A stretch of DNA of 64,000 nt, taken from Antedon mediterranea. Its lineage: Eukaryota; Echinodermata; Crinoidea; Comatulida; Antedonidae. The stretch is from contig NC_092671.1 in NCBI RefSeq assembly GCF_964355755.1, positions 33,499,304-33,563,303 of the forward strand. Reading direction: 5' to 3'. Every line of letters begins with the position of its first letter. Position 1 is the stretch's first letter. The position numbers were made by a program, and so were the translations under genes. Positions 10,568-22,577 of the stretch are shown here, one piece after another. The notes beneath the pieces are model-generated. The model did no database searches. It was not told the DNA's origin and saw only the letters and a program-made list of their open reading frames with translations.

Positions 10568-13500
10568 CATTATATGCTGTAGAAAATAAGCCTAGATCTA
10601 AGCCATAAAAAATTAGGACAACATTACCTTGGACAAATGTTGCTGTAAATAAAACATACTTCATAATTTTTTTTTATAATATAGTATACAAGTTTATGTT
10701 GTTTTTATTTTATAGTAGCCTAAAAACACATTTCATCAGGCTCTTGTGATGTTACGAAAATAAGCAGGCCCCATGACGGAGATGTCAGAATGCACGATCC
10801 TATTTTATATACAGTAGTCTACTGTGTATAGGAAATTGTGTTAACCACATGGAGGAAAAAATTATTGGTTACATTACATTTGTGGAATCACTTGACAATT
10901 TTTAATCCGACATGGAAAGCTTAAGTTAGACCTTGTTGTAAAAATACAATGCAATCAGTTACGTACGTCAGGAACCAATTTTTAAAAATGTTGAGGAGTT
11001 GAATCTTAAGTTACACTTTATTTTCATGATTCTTCCTTATTTATAAAAATAAACCGCCTAAGATAATAAAATAATTTGATCATAACTTGACTTGAAGAAT
11101 GTAGAAATGACTAGGTTAATGATCTTGTTATCCGTACCTATCTTATAAAGATGAGAGATCCAAGATTTTGTCATCTGAACATCATTCTCTAAAGGTAGAC
11201 ATGACGTCATTCGTCTCTTCTAAATCCTGTAGATATGATGATTAATAATTTAACTCATTCTCTTCTAAAGCCTGGTTCTAACTAGAACGCAATGCAAGAC
11301 ACAAGTCGTAACGCAAGCGACTTTTCCAATCAAAAGCGTTGGCGTATTACGTTCTTGCGTGGCGTCCTAGTAGGAAACACATCGATGCGTCTGCATTGAT
11401 AGTAGTACATGTAATTTAAAAAAAAATCTCTACAGACATCACCTAGAATTTTGTTTCAGTAATTGAAAAATAATATAATAATAATACGTTAATATCACGG
11501 CCAGCATGTTACATTGTGTGGGTTTCAATACAAAACACAAATAGACGATTACAATTACGTATCAACCATAGGTTTATTTAATACAGTACCAATAAAGGCT
11601 AAGCAAGCAAATTAATAAGCAAAAAATGAATACAAGAACACATTTAGTAGATCTAGATCTAGACATGTCACGTGTGTACATCACATCATTCACGCGTTCG
11701 ATTTTCAACGACGTATCCAAACCCAACTAAAAAAAGAAAAGAAATAATTTCACAAATTTTTATTGTAAATAAGGTTATGTGTAATAATGTTATGCAGGTG
11801 TGTGACCTGCACTGTAATAAGGTCAAATGTCAGATAACAGTGAACTACAATTGACGTTGGTGCGTTATGGTGCGGTATCGTTATCTGTCTTAAAACGATG
11901 CAAAAGGAATCATATAAAATTTGTTTGGGTACAATATACTCACTTTTATCCCCATCTTTGTTTTCTGCCTTTGCCTGAAATTAGTTTCATAGAAATAACA
12001 TTATACTCTGTGTTATAAGATGCGGTCAGATAAGATTTTCTACCACCGTACAAGGTGATAATGATAATTATACAATAAAATAATTATAATTGGTATCGAT
12101 GATAGTCAACTTTTTCCGTACTTGAAATTCTGAAATTTGCTTCATCTGATAATTACTTATAAATGGTAAACTTCCACAGACAACTGCTAATAATTTCTTG
12201 TAGGCCTACTTTAATTTTTATTATTCAAAACAAGGCCACAGACTAGTGAAAACATATGCACCATATGCATAATGATTTTGAAATTAGTGAGATAAGGACT
12301 ATGTAACAGTTTGCTGAACTCATTGAGGCCTAAAATATAACTATTTGGATTTCAAAATTGTGTTTGATCTTTGCAGTTGCAGAAACTCACGTGTACTTCG
12401 AATGATTCGGTCGCCGGCTAATAGATAGAAACAAAATATGTGTATGTCAACGATTCTCTGTTTTTTCCCCATTCATTTTTATGGTTAAAGCCTTGTTCGC
12501 ACTGGACTGGAAAATGGTAAATTTATCACGATAGCTTTACCGAATGTAATCGGAAGATTTGACCATCGTTCGCACTTGGATATTTTGCATGATAACCATG
12601 AGGGATTTTTTGATTGGTCAGTTTAGCCGCCGGCGCGGTTAATTTGACCAAATTAGGTCCAGTGCGATCGAGGCTTTAAACTTCAGTTTATCTAACTGAC
12701 GCCTTATACACTGTTTATGATTTCATTACATGTTATAAAAACGTAACGCCTTGCAGCACCCACACCTCCTCCTCTCCCACACGACGACATTTTTTCAATT
12801 ACGGTACCGCATATATAAATTAGCATTTCGCATATTCAAAAAGTATATATGTTATGTAACCTTCTTACACTGTACTAAACTAAGCACATTATTTTGATTT
12901 CATAAATTCTAAAAGTTGCAGTTACTCACGTTGCTCCTGATGGATTTGATCAACACCTATAGAATAACAATTAAACAAAATTACATCGATATATAAACAA
13001 AAATCAACCGGTAATGTACTAAATATATAGGCCTATTAATTTAAAAGGATAAATATAATTAAATCTGTGAGAAAAAACAAAAACTGATTTTTCTTTACAA
13101 CCGATACTCACTTATATCTCGGCGGATTCTGTTATAAGCTGAAATGCATCCTGCATCAAAATAGAAATATGTAATTATATGTATTAATAACCAATTCATT
13201 ATTTATTATTATGACTTGATAACAATTAGCAGTATGCAATAAAACTTACAATGTAATAATAATAGGTCATCGATAAAGCGGTATGAGAAAATAAGTATCA
13301 TAACATTTAATTCTCCGAGCGGAGAAGGTATCATTGTTTGTGGAGGGAGACTATTACGACGAGCTAGATGAGTAAGGCCTCTCATTTTTACTAAACCCTG
13401 TTTTCCAGTCGACGTTGAGTTACGTTGAGTAGCGTTGACTTTTCAAATCATTCAAGTTGAAAATAATAAATATATCGATGATCTAGCCTGATCGCTAATA

Positions 13501-15101
13501 TTTACATACTTTTATGCGATCGTTCATGGTTTCTTGGTTTTTTCGAGCGTTCCTTGGACAGGGCTGCATAAGTGTTGCAAAATCAAGGCCGGTCACGCGC
13601 ATCAGAGCCCTCGTGAAAATTGAAGTGACGCGTTTTGATGATCTTCAACCCAGCCTAATGCAGGACATTTTTTTCACTGATATCTTATTCTATGCTTACA
13701 CTAAGAAAACATTAAATACAATTGTTTTTGTGTTATAATTTAAATCAACTTACACCTGTTATTTTGAAATATCAGACCTTAAAAGTGTACAAAAAAGGTT
13801 AAAACCATGTTGCGTTTTAAAGATTCAAGTATGGTCAGCGCGTACGTATTTTTCCACATACCATGACGACGTAATTTGTGAACCATTTGATTGGCAGCCA
13901 ATTTTAACATGTTTTGCTTTAAATTAAATTTTTTTCAGGAAAATAAACGTTTTCAATCCAATTTTGGTTAAAGTTGATAACCATATTACAGTATCGATGT
14001 ATACATACATACAAAGCGCAGATCCGCTTTTAATAGTGGGGGGAGCGTATACAAATAAAATACTTTGCGAGTGAAGCGAGTAACATTAGGCTTGGTGGTG
14101 GCCTCCGGTTCGGATTCAGTGGGAAAAACGCCCTGGAATCCCGGTTCTGTATGTATGTATAGGTCGTTTCAGTCGATCCCCTCCCTCAGGATCTCCGCCG
14201 GTGCATACGTACATCGAATTAAGGCTACATCGCCAGAATTGTAATGTTATGTACAATTAACAAATTTAACAATATGCGTCATTGCTGTAACGTAAAGTTA
14301 TAATAAAATATATATATTTTATACTTACTTGCACCTTCCAAGCCATGTCGACAATCATCATCTTCAGAGTCAAACAAAGTAGAAAGAGTTAGATAGTAAT
14401 TAAGGTAAATAGTGTGTACACATGAATACAAAGGATATTTAAAAAGAAAGTGAAACAAATTGTATACTTAAAACCGATTTTTCACTAAACGAATTTGTTC
14501 GCGCGAATCCAACGTATCGCAAAAAAAAAAATCGTGTTTTCCACTGCAAGAGAGGGGATTTTCATATTTATCGCGTATCTTCTGAGCTAAAGCGAAAAGC
14601 TCGATGAACTAGAATTCGTCACACAGAAGGATTTGGAAAATGGAAAAATAAATACGTATACGTATAAACGTATAGGCCTAAGCTGACGCGTTCGATTAGC
14701 GCGAACACATTTGCCTAGAGTGAAAATCGGCTTTTAATACTTACTCTGACATTGCCCAAATTCAGGCTGCAATAAGAACACGACCAAAAATACTACGACC
14801 AACGTTTGTAATCTCCTGAAAATTGTCCTCAGAATATTAGTTTGAAAACAAAACATAGGATTAATAAGGTCATTGAATATTTAAACACCTACTCCGCTTC
14901 GGCTTTAGATCACGTTCGCGTCAGTACGTACAGCATTAACGACTTTTCGTTTATACGACGCGCCACGCGAATACTTACTGACTTTAAGATTTGCGCATAG
15001 TTAAGCCACGTATAGCAGCGTGATAAGGAAACAGTGAGATGCGATTTATTAGCAGATGTGAAAAACGCTTTAGTTGGTACTTACTGTTGAGCAGTTGCCA
15101 T
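10568..15101 (-). CDS. Secreted micro-exon gene, copy 1
   Basis: Exons in transcript order: 15101-15085 (17 nt, MATAQ), 14815-14745 (71 nt), 14361-14329 (33), 13150-13112 (39), 12956-12930 (27), 12417-12391 (27), 11964-11944 (21), then probably 10642-10628 (15) and 10576-10568 (9). Donors are GTAAGT or GTGAGT (GTAATG for the 15-nt exon) and acceptors end CAG, TAG or AAG. Intron 1 is phase 2 and all later introns are phase 1. Exon 2 encodes a signal-peptide core (LVVVFLVVFLL) ending PEFGQCQ. Later exons encode NDDCRHGLEGA, RCISAYNRIRRDI, SVDQIHQEQ, PGDRIIRST, QNKDGDK, TTFVQ and AYN. The terminal exon was not located. An alternative acceptor 10 nt upstream of the 21-nt exon would give a stop codon there. 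I recognise no family; the product is inferred to be secreted. Confidence 0.7.
13990..14230. repeat. Copy-1-specific insertion in intron 3
   Basis: About 240 bp containing TACATACATACA, GCGAGTGAAGCGAGTAA and ATGTATGTATAGG segments. It is absent at the matching place in copies 2 and 3. The partly self-complementary ends suggest a small transposon. Not classified. Confidence 0.4.
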
Positions 15102-15150
15102 GATGGTTAGGATATCGAACGTCAGTTTATTACGAATGGTTCATGTATCC

Positions 15151-15158
15151 ACTTTATA
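15151..15158 (-). promoter_or_regulatory. TATA box of micro-exon gene copy 1
   Basis: TATAAAGT on the minus strand, 50 nt upstream of the start codon. It lies in a block (TATAAAGT, then GATACATGAACCATTCGTAATAAACTG) that is conserved in the other two copies. Confidence 0.6.
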
Positions 15159-15303
15159 AACTCTTTTATATCTAAACCGATGCAATAATATTAATAACAA
15201 TACTAGATATAAATATTCTAAATAGAATAGAATGATGGCTGACTTTAAAAAAATGTTAACATAACTATAAAAATCTATTTATCTAGAGTAGTTTACGATG
15301 TTC

Positions 15304-15865
15304 ATTATTGTTGTTATTCGAATACCATTAAGTAAAACAATGTTTATACTTTTAAATATATTTAGTTTAAGTGTGCTTATTGTTTTTAGGCTATATGGTG
15401 TATGAAATAATAATGAAAATAACAGACACCTGCTGTAAGAAATATTTTCCAAACCATTCTTTAGAAAAATTGAGGAATTGTATTAAAATTGAATAGCTAT
15501 CATCACAATATAAATAAAGTTAGTGAGAAAATTAACAATTTTTCAATAATAATAATAATAATAGATATACATTATTATCCTGTATAAATATGTTGTTAAA
15601 CAAATAAATAAATAAATTATTTCAAATAGACTAAAATGACGGCTGACATTAAAAAAAATGGTATTGTTGTTATTCGAATACCATTAAGTAAAACAATGTT
15701 TATACTTTTAAATATATTTAGTTTAAGTGTGCTTATTGTTTTTATATTGTGTATGAAATGATAATGAAACTAACAGACACCTGCTGTAAGAAATGTTTTC
15801 CAAACCATTCTTTAGAAAAATTGAGGAATTGTATTAAAATTGAATAGCTATCATCATAATCTATA
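15304..15865. repeat. Tandem upstream block of copy 1 (two units)
   Basis: A block beginning TTGTTGTTATTCGAATACCATT and running through ATATTTAGTTTAAGTGTGCTTATTG to a CAGACACCTGCTGTAAGAAAT segment occurs twice, starting near 15304 and 15663. The same block occurs twice upstream of copy 2 and once upstream of copy 3. Its position, always 5' of the gene, makes it a candidate regulatory repeat, or simply part of the duplicated unit. Confidence 0.7.
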
Positions 15866-15959
15866 TATAAGTAATTGTTAATTCTGATATGGGCGAGCAC
15901 AATGGAAAAACTTCGGGACAAATCTCTGCCTTGGATACCTACCTGATCTATCGCAGATG

Positions 15960-16345
15960 TACCGCGAAATGTAAATTTGAAAACATCATATTGTATTATA
16001 TCTCTCTCTACGTTTTCCGTCTTCCGACATTACGCTTTCCACAATTTGTTTCTATTTTTTTTCTGTTTATGGCAGGATGGTTTGTTATTGTTTTAGTGTC
16101 TACATGTCCTTGTAAGTCTCTCTTTATTTGGTTCATGAAGTTTTTTCTTCGTCTTCCTACGAGTCGTTTAACTTTCCTGTTAGTTTCCTTCATTGTTTGT
16201 TTGATTGGGGTATCATCCGGTAATCTAATTATGTGTCCATATCATTTTAGTCTCTTTCGTTTTATTCTTTCACTCCATTCTTCTTGTTTTATTATCTCGT
16301 ATATTTTCATGTTACACATTCTATCTGTTAATTTAATATTTATCT
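15960..16345 (-). pseudogene. LINE reverse transcriptase C-terminal relic
   Basis: Read on the minus strand, it encodes ERIKRKRLK-stop-YGHIIRLPDD followed by a basic GRRRKNFMNQIKRDL segment. This matches the conserved tail of many LINE ORF2 proteins (KRRLRWFGHV.R.. then GRR..RW...I..DL). The tryptophan before YGH is a stop codon, and no catalytic domain remains. Confidence 0.6.
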
Positions 16346-17656
16346 TTTTTCGCAACATTTGATAACATTACTTTTCACTATTACGATATTTTTTCATATT
16401 TCTATCTTAGGAAGATATTATAAAGAGTTAAAAAAAAAATCTGATTTTATTGGTAGATTTTCAACTCAATTTCAATTGTACGCGGCCAAAGTAATTTCTG
16501 GGTTCAAGATGAGTTCACAAGTTTACCTTGCAACTACCTGGTTTCAACTAAGTTGGCTGTTAGTGGCTATAGCCATTTTAGTTTTTTGTTTATTTTCTGA
16601 TCGGACCGCCCGTGTGAAGATACAGTAGTTAAAAAACATTAAAATTATACTAAAATAATAAAGATAAAATTAAATATACGCCATAAAGCATCGGAATATA
16701 TTGTGGGGAATAGTGTTATAAAATTACATAGGGAGATCTGATGATAAGAAATTTTGTTTAAAATCCAGTGAAATACCGATAGCCGAGTTTTATTGAGTAA
16801 GCTGGCAGGAATAACTGTAGGCTATCTGTGTCCCTTTAGGACCGGGATGTCTGGCCATGTTGCAAGCCGTCTAAAACCTCTTCCTTCTTGGCCCGAAACG
16901 GCCCACTTTGTTTAAATCATTAGGATGGTATTTATTTAATAAACGCCTCCCCAATAAAACATCACTTCCCCATAAAACACCCCCCTCCCAACCCAACTAT
17001 ATAATAAACGCCCATCAACATTTATACACACAAGAAAAAGAAATCCTACCATACCTGTCTACACACAATTATTTGTAATAATTAGTCATTAGTTTGAGGT
17101 ACACACCTAATTGGTGACAGTGGCTTAGGCTGCTTTTGTGCTTTCCTGGCAGCTAGTTACTATGATTTTATATTTCTTCTTGCGTCGTGTTTGTTTAATT
17201 TGTTGATTTGTATTATATTTTGTAAAATGTATTTTTTGCCTGAATAAATAATAATAATAATAATAATAATAACAATAATATTGTATTACATTTATAATAA
17301 CACAATTATACTATTTGTAGTACAATTCATGTTATGAATGTTATTAATCATCTAAGACACTGTGGAACTGAGTAGGTTTAGTTTTACGAATGTCAGTCAT
17401 TTTCAATAATGGTACCGTAATCGACAGAAAAAATATAAGGAGAACGTCCTTCTAAAACCTTTTTACCTGAGTAATTATCATTCCGAGAACCATCTTCTAC
17501 ACTTCCTAGAGGAAGAGCGAGCGAAGCGAGCTCACCTTTTAGTATAAATAAAGTATAATATATTTAATAATACTATTGGCCCAAATATCATTCACCACCT
17601 TTTGTTCGGTCGATATCTACGCCTTGCAGTATTTGATAAACGGTTTTGCAAATGTC
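16346..17656. other. Unit-1 spacer with an (AAT)n tract
   Basis: No gene recognised. An AATAAATAATAATAAT-type tract near 17246-17275 follows a segment resembling a LINE 3' end. The rest is AT-rich. A block around 17555-17650 (CACCACCTTTTGTTCGGTCG, then ATATCTACGCCTTG) recurs in the other spacers. Confidence 0.4.
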
Positions 17657-19970
17657 CAATAGGGTTGGTGAAAACTGTTCATGATAGGTTACTTTTCTGT
17701 CCATAATAGGGACTAGAGGGCGCTCTTGTTTGTCCATAATAGGTAACTTTCATAATTGGCTGTCCAAAATAGGTGACTCTTTGTCCACAATAGGAGATTT
17801 TATTGGAGTAGTGCACCATCCATTGTGTTGTCCATAATAGGTGATTTTGTTGGCGTACTTGTACGTTCGTAGTTTATTTCGCGAGTAGACAGTTCGGACA
17901 GTTAGTAGGTTGGCTGTATAGTAGAACCAGAGCTATTGTTACTGTATGTTATTATGTCATCTATTTAAATCTCAATTGTTTTCCCATATTTTCTGCATGT
18001 ATTACAGATTGTGTACAGTGTATCTTCTGATCAATGTTATAGTACAGTAGCATGGACATTTCTATTAACTAGGGTAAGTAACAGATAGGCCCAACCTACA
18101 ATTCAAGAAAAATACTTTACATATAACCCACTAGACCTACATCTTTTAGGAGATTTTTCAATATGTTTGCAAAAGTAATCTCGAAAAGAAGGATACAATT
18201 TAGTCAAACATTTTCAGAGAGACAAACTGAATATTGTCATTACCATAGTAGAAAAACTTACTGACAGTACATGAAAATTAATTTTTAACATTCTGATTTG
18301 AAATGTTCTATTTATTTGAATTGCTAAGAAATTAAAAGTAGATATTTCTTTTTTATTTTCATTCATTATAAACATTACAATCACTGTACAAAGAATAGAT
18401 AAATCCACTAACAAATTCATGCAGAAAATACATAAAATTAAATTAAATGTTATATCAAAGCATTCATTCAATAAAGCCTTTATCTTTAAAACATTTAATA
18501 TCAGTTTTCATATAGTGAGTATGGTAATAATTGACTCTGACAACTGGTATAAACTTAAATTTAGTAAAAAAATCCTACATATCTTTTTTTAAATGCAATA
18601 AAATATTTAAACATAACTGTGTCCCACCATACAACATGAACAGTTGTCTCAGCATTAACAAGATTGAAGTTACTTGCATTATACAAAACTTAAACATTAT
18701 TATAGTATTTAAATATTTCCTTTTTTATTATAGGCATACAGATGTTTGATATTCTGCTCATATACAGTATGCTGCTGAAATGGAAAAGTACATCACTTCA
18801 ACATAATAACTTTAATCATATCATCGATCAATAATTATAGTAATAAACATAATAATTATGGTGTATTTTATTTATCTTTGCTATTTTTAAAATTGTAGTT
18901 TAACCATGTTTTTACACTTTGAAAATTAATATAATTCAGTATTTTATAATGTGATTTAGATTTTGAATAAACTGTTCTGAATACATGAATACAGAACAAA
19001 GGTGTTGATTGTACACTGCGTATATGTAAACTTGATTTATTGTCTATTTCTTATTATTAAACATTAAATTTGATTCATTTAATTAAACAACAATATAATA
19101 AATGGATGAGAAGTGCTGCTGTTGATCCACTTCAGACTGGGATGATTTGTCATTTGACTTGAGCTATGTGGATCCAGGATTTTGAAATAGGGAAGGACCT
19201 AAAATGGTGAAATGAAGTGCTGAACTGTGATGTCTTTTTCAATATTAAATTTTTATTATTACTGTTAACAAAACAAAATAAAGTCCAAAGAAAAAAAAAA
19301 TACAACTATTACATTGAAATACCAATGCATTAAAAATAACAGTTTACATTTTCATTATCTTAAAAAAATAAAACTTCTTCAATATTAGAGTATTATTATG
19401 GGGTATTTTTTATTTTTGTAAAAGAACAGGTGGGTTGGGTGATTTATTTAAACTTGCAATAGTATGGTAAGTTGCGCAATGTCTGTCCGTACTAACATTC
19501 AAAACCTAAAATTAAGTTCAAATTAAATTATTTGTTGTTGAATAAATCTCACATTTCATTATTAGTGGACAATAACAAATGGACTAGGCTAGTAGTACTA
19601 GTAGGCCTATAGAGGTAGCCTAACTAACAGGACTAGCCTAGGCCTAGGCTAGAGAGACTTAAATAAATATAGTTATACTAATTAGGCCTCCTAGGTAGCC
19701 TCGAAGTCTGAACAGAAAACAAATTAGTACTCGCGAAATAAACTACGTACGTACGAGTACGCCAAAAAAATCACCTATTATGGACAACACAATGGATGGC
19801 GCACTACTCCAATAAAATCTCCTATTGTGGACAAAAAGTCACTATTTTGGACAGCCAATTATGAAAGTTACCTAATATGGACAAACAACAGCGCCCTCTA
19901 GTCCCTATTATGGACAAAAAGTAAGCTATTATGGACACAAAAGTATGGACAGATTTCACCAACCCCGCTC
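17657..19970. mobile_element. hAT-like non-autonomous DNA transposon
   Basis: The element is flanked by identical 8-bp direct repeats CAAATGTC at 17649-17656 and 19971-19978. Its ends are inverted: GGGTTGGTGAAA at the left and TTTCACCAACCCC at the right, extending into arms of about 240 bp (left about 17665-17905, right about 19725-19967). Each arm carries five or six copies of a GTCCATAATAGG-type motif, in opposite orientations. The 1.8-kb interior has no transposase reading frame. Paralogous spacers lack the element, giving an empty site. An 8-bp target duplication points to the hAT superfamily; the tips (CAATAGGG) are not classic CAGNG ends, so the superfamily call is tentative. Confidence 0.75.
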
Positions 19971-19978
19971 CAAATGTC

Positions 19979-21147
19979 TATGTTCCCATAAACAAACAGA
20001 AGACATCTTCGATCGATGACAAACAATTTTGTGAAGGGAAGCGTAACCAACAGAAATAACATAGCATCCTCAGGGGATTTCCACCATGTTAATACTTATA
20101 CCCTGTTTTTTTTGGTCTTTTATTTCATTCTTTACAATTGTTACAATAATCTATATCAATTTTGTTTCAGTAGAAAAATATCTCTGCAGCCTAAAATTGT
20201 TTTTGTTTTTCTTATTTTGAGTATTTTACATATATAAAAAGTTAAAGCATTTAAAAATATACCACCAGTAAATAAAACTAGTAAAGTAAAAACCATACTA
20301 GAACACTAAGTATTGTGTCGTAATAATATTTTCTCGTGTTTTTAGCCTGTTATTGTTTAACAATTATAAATTTTTACATTGCTAAAATAATATTTTTTAC
20401 TTTTTCCCATTTTTTATGTTTTCCTCTCTTTTATACACTATATCACATTCTATTCTGAATACCTTGCTTAAAAGATTTCCATAAATTAAAATAACTTTAA
20501 TTTGTAACATCAGCCAGTATCTTTTGTTTATAAACCGTGAAAGCAGCAAATGTATATATACAATCAATAAAAATATTTCTTGTTCCAATTACCAGATTTT
20601 GAAAAGACATGTTTATATGATTGGTACCTTTTAAAACAATCTCTATTTTTGAATAAATTTACAAGTAAAAGGCATAGGCGCCTCATCTTGTACCTCTCCA
20701 CATCAACCACATATATTAGTATATTTTAGTTTCCAGATAAACAACCTTTTGTTGGTTGCTAACATTCTATTTAACAGTTTGTAATTAAAGTGTATTCATT
20801 TTTTATCTTTCATTTTACAAACTTTAGACAACCAACATGACTTCCAATCAATATTCAAATTATCAAAATATTTTTCCCATTTTCATTGACAAACCGGAGG
20901 GACAAAAATTTCCTCCACAAAACAGAGATAAATACTCTTTGTTGTAATGTCCTTATATCTATTCTTAATGACATTTTCTGTTATATTATAATAACAATTT
21001 TTCTCGTATTTGATTATAGTTTTCCATTGTATTGGTATCGCTTTTAATTATAATATACCCTGGTTTTTACTCATATTTTTTCTTTTCATTTTTAGGCGAT
21101 TAGAACAATTGTTTTAAGTCATACATTGGTGTATTTATTTTATTTTT
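19979..21147. other. Left half of a spacer inverted-repeat element, split by the gypsy insertion
   Basis: TTCGATCGATGACAAACAA and GCGTAACCAACAGAAATAACAT near 20009-20060 form the left arm of the inverted-repeat family also seen at 40568-41203, 58812-59407 and 62627-62970. The matching right arm lies beyond the gypsy element, at about 29065-29165. The remainder is AT-rich with no gene. Confidence 0.55.
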
Positions 21148-21195
21148 TTGTGTTTGCTTATCGTAAATTGCCTCCTACTCCTCCACCCATATATA
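21148..21195 (+). repeat. 5' LTR remnant of the Mag-like element
   Basis: TTGTGTTTGCTTATCGTAAA followed by TTGCCTCCTAC and CACCCATAT matches the last part of the 3' LTR at 28943-28986. The first roughly 105 bp of this LTR are missing. Confidence 0.7.
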
Positions 21196-21455
21196 TATAG
21201 GTATTTATTCATAAAAAAACACATAAATAGTACAAACAGAAGGCGACGGGATTATTTTTTGATCATCGACACATATAGAAAGACGTCGATTATACAGAAA
21301 ACAAGGCATGACGAAATTAGCAGCGCCAGCCAATTTTTAACTTTTCCCAACCGGCGGCATGGCCCGAGTGACGCCTCCGCTTTGAACGATATCGAACGGC
21401 TACAAAGCTACACAAGGAAGACGGCGATATACAAGTTAGTACCTTAATATATGCG

Positions 21456-22160
21456 ATGGGGATGGAGGCTGAAACCATTTCAAATCTTTTACCTTCACCG
21501 AAGATGAGGAAAAACAAAATTACATTAAAGTAAGAGATAAATTTAACGAACATTTTATCCCCAAAATAAACGTGATTCACGAATGGGCAAAATTCTTCCA
21601 ACGACAGCAACATGAGGGAGAAACCGTCGAGGAGTACGTGCGTGAACTATATGATATGGCTGAAAAATGTGATTTTCAAAGCCCAGTGGTCAACAGCAAA
21701 AACATCAGAAATAGAATTGTCGTTGGTCTAAAAGACAAAAAGGTTTCAAAGGAACTTCAACTCATGACAAAGCTTACGCTTGAGGGCGCTCGCGATTTTA
21801 GTTAATCCAGCAAAGTCGAAGCAGATATTGCAAGCGTAGGACGTGGTAGACAAACCAGCAGATACAGACCTAGAGTAAGCGAACCTAGAATAAGTAATGA
21901 CAACACAAACTATTAATATAACCGTACTGGTGGAAGAAACACCCAACAATGTGGCCGGTGCGGATATGTACATCAAAGTACAACCTGCCCAGTGAAAAGT
22001 GCAGAATGCCGTCGCTGCAACAAAAAGGGACACTTTGCAAAATGTTGCCGCACTAAAGGAGTGGGGGAACTATCATTGACAGACGAACCTGAGGAGTTGT
22101 ACTTGTTAGATACTGTTACATGTAACGATAAAGATTCAAAATTGATTCAGGAGCTGATGC
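21456..22160 (+). pseudogene. Mag-like gag and protease
   Basis: The gag segment is in pieces. A capsid-like part contains FFQRQQHEGETVEEYVREL and is followed, after stops and frameshifts, by two zinc knuckles: CGRCGYVHQSTTC (about 21957) and CRRCNKKGHFAKC (about 22013). Protease begins with IDSGAD at about 22141-22158. The capsid and knuckles would package element RNA; the protease active-site triad is DSG. The frame is broken, so no product is expected. Confidence 0.7.
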
Positions 22161-22283
22161 TACAATAATATCCGAACATGCATATAATCAGCTAAAGCCA
22201 AAACCGAAGTTAACTCCAACACACGTTATTCTCAAGAGCCTAACAACAAAATTAGTGTCACTAGGCAAGTTTACAGTCAAAAC

Positions 22284-22577
22284 ATGGTAGCCTATAACAA
22301 TGAAAATTACACATTTCATGCTCATGTGACTAGAGGAACTATGAGTAATCTATTGAGTCGCAACACGTCGTCAAAGATTGGGCTTATTACTGCTAATAGA
22401 GTACCATTGCCTGTACTGCCTAAGGTGGAAAAAGAGTTACAGAAAATGGAAGAAGCCGGTGTGATTGAAAAGGTTACTGAGCCCACAGAATGGTGTGCTC
22501 CGATGGCGGTAACTCTAAAAAAGTCTGGGGATGCTCGTCTATGCGTTGATTTACGCCAACTGAACAAATCCGTGCAG
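22284..22577 (+). pseudogene. Mag-like reverse transcriptase, N-terminal part
   Basis: It encodes the start of a gypsy reverse transcriptase (WCAPMAVTLKKSG, then CVDLRQLNKSV). The frame stops where the LINE begins, and the next residues of the domain appear at 26100 in the same frame. Confidence 0.75.

Noticed and set aside
13748-13775. A further 24-nt phase-1 micro-exon (before GTGTAAGTTG) on the minus strand of copy 1
   Set aside because: Joined to the next exon it creates TGA at the junction, and the sequence is absent from copies 2 and 3.
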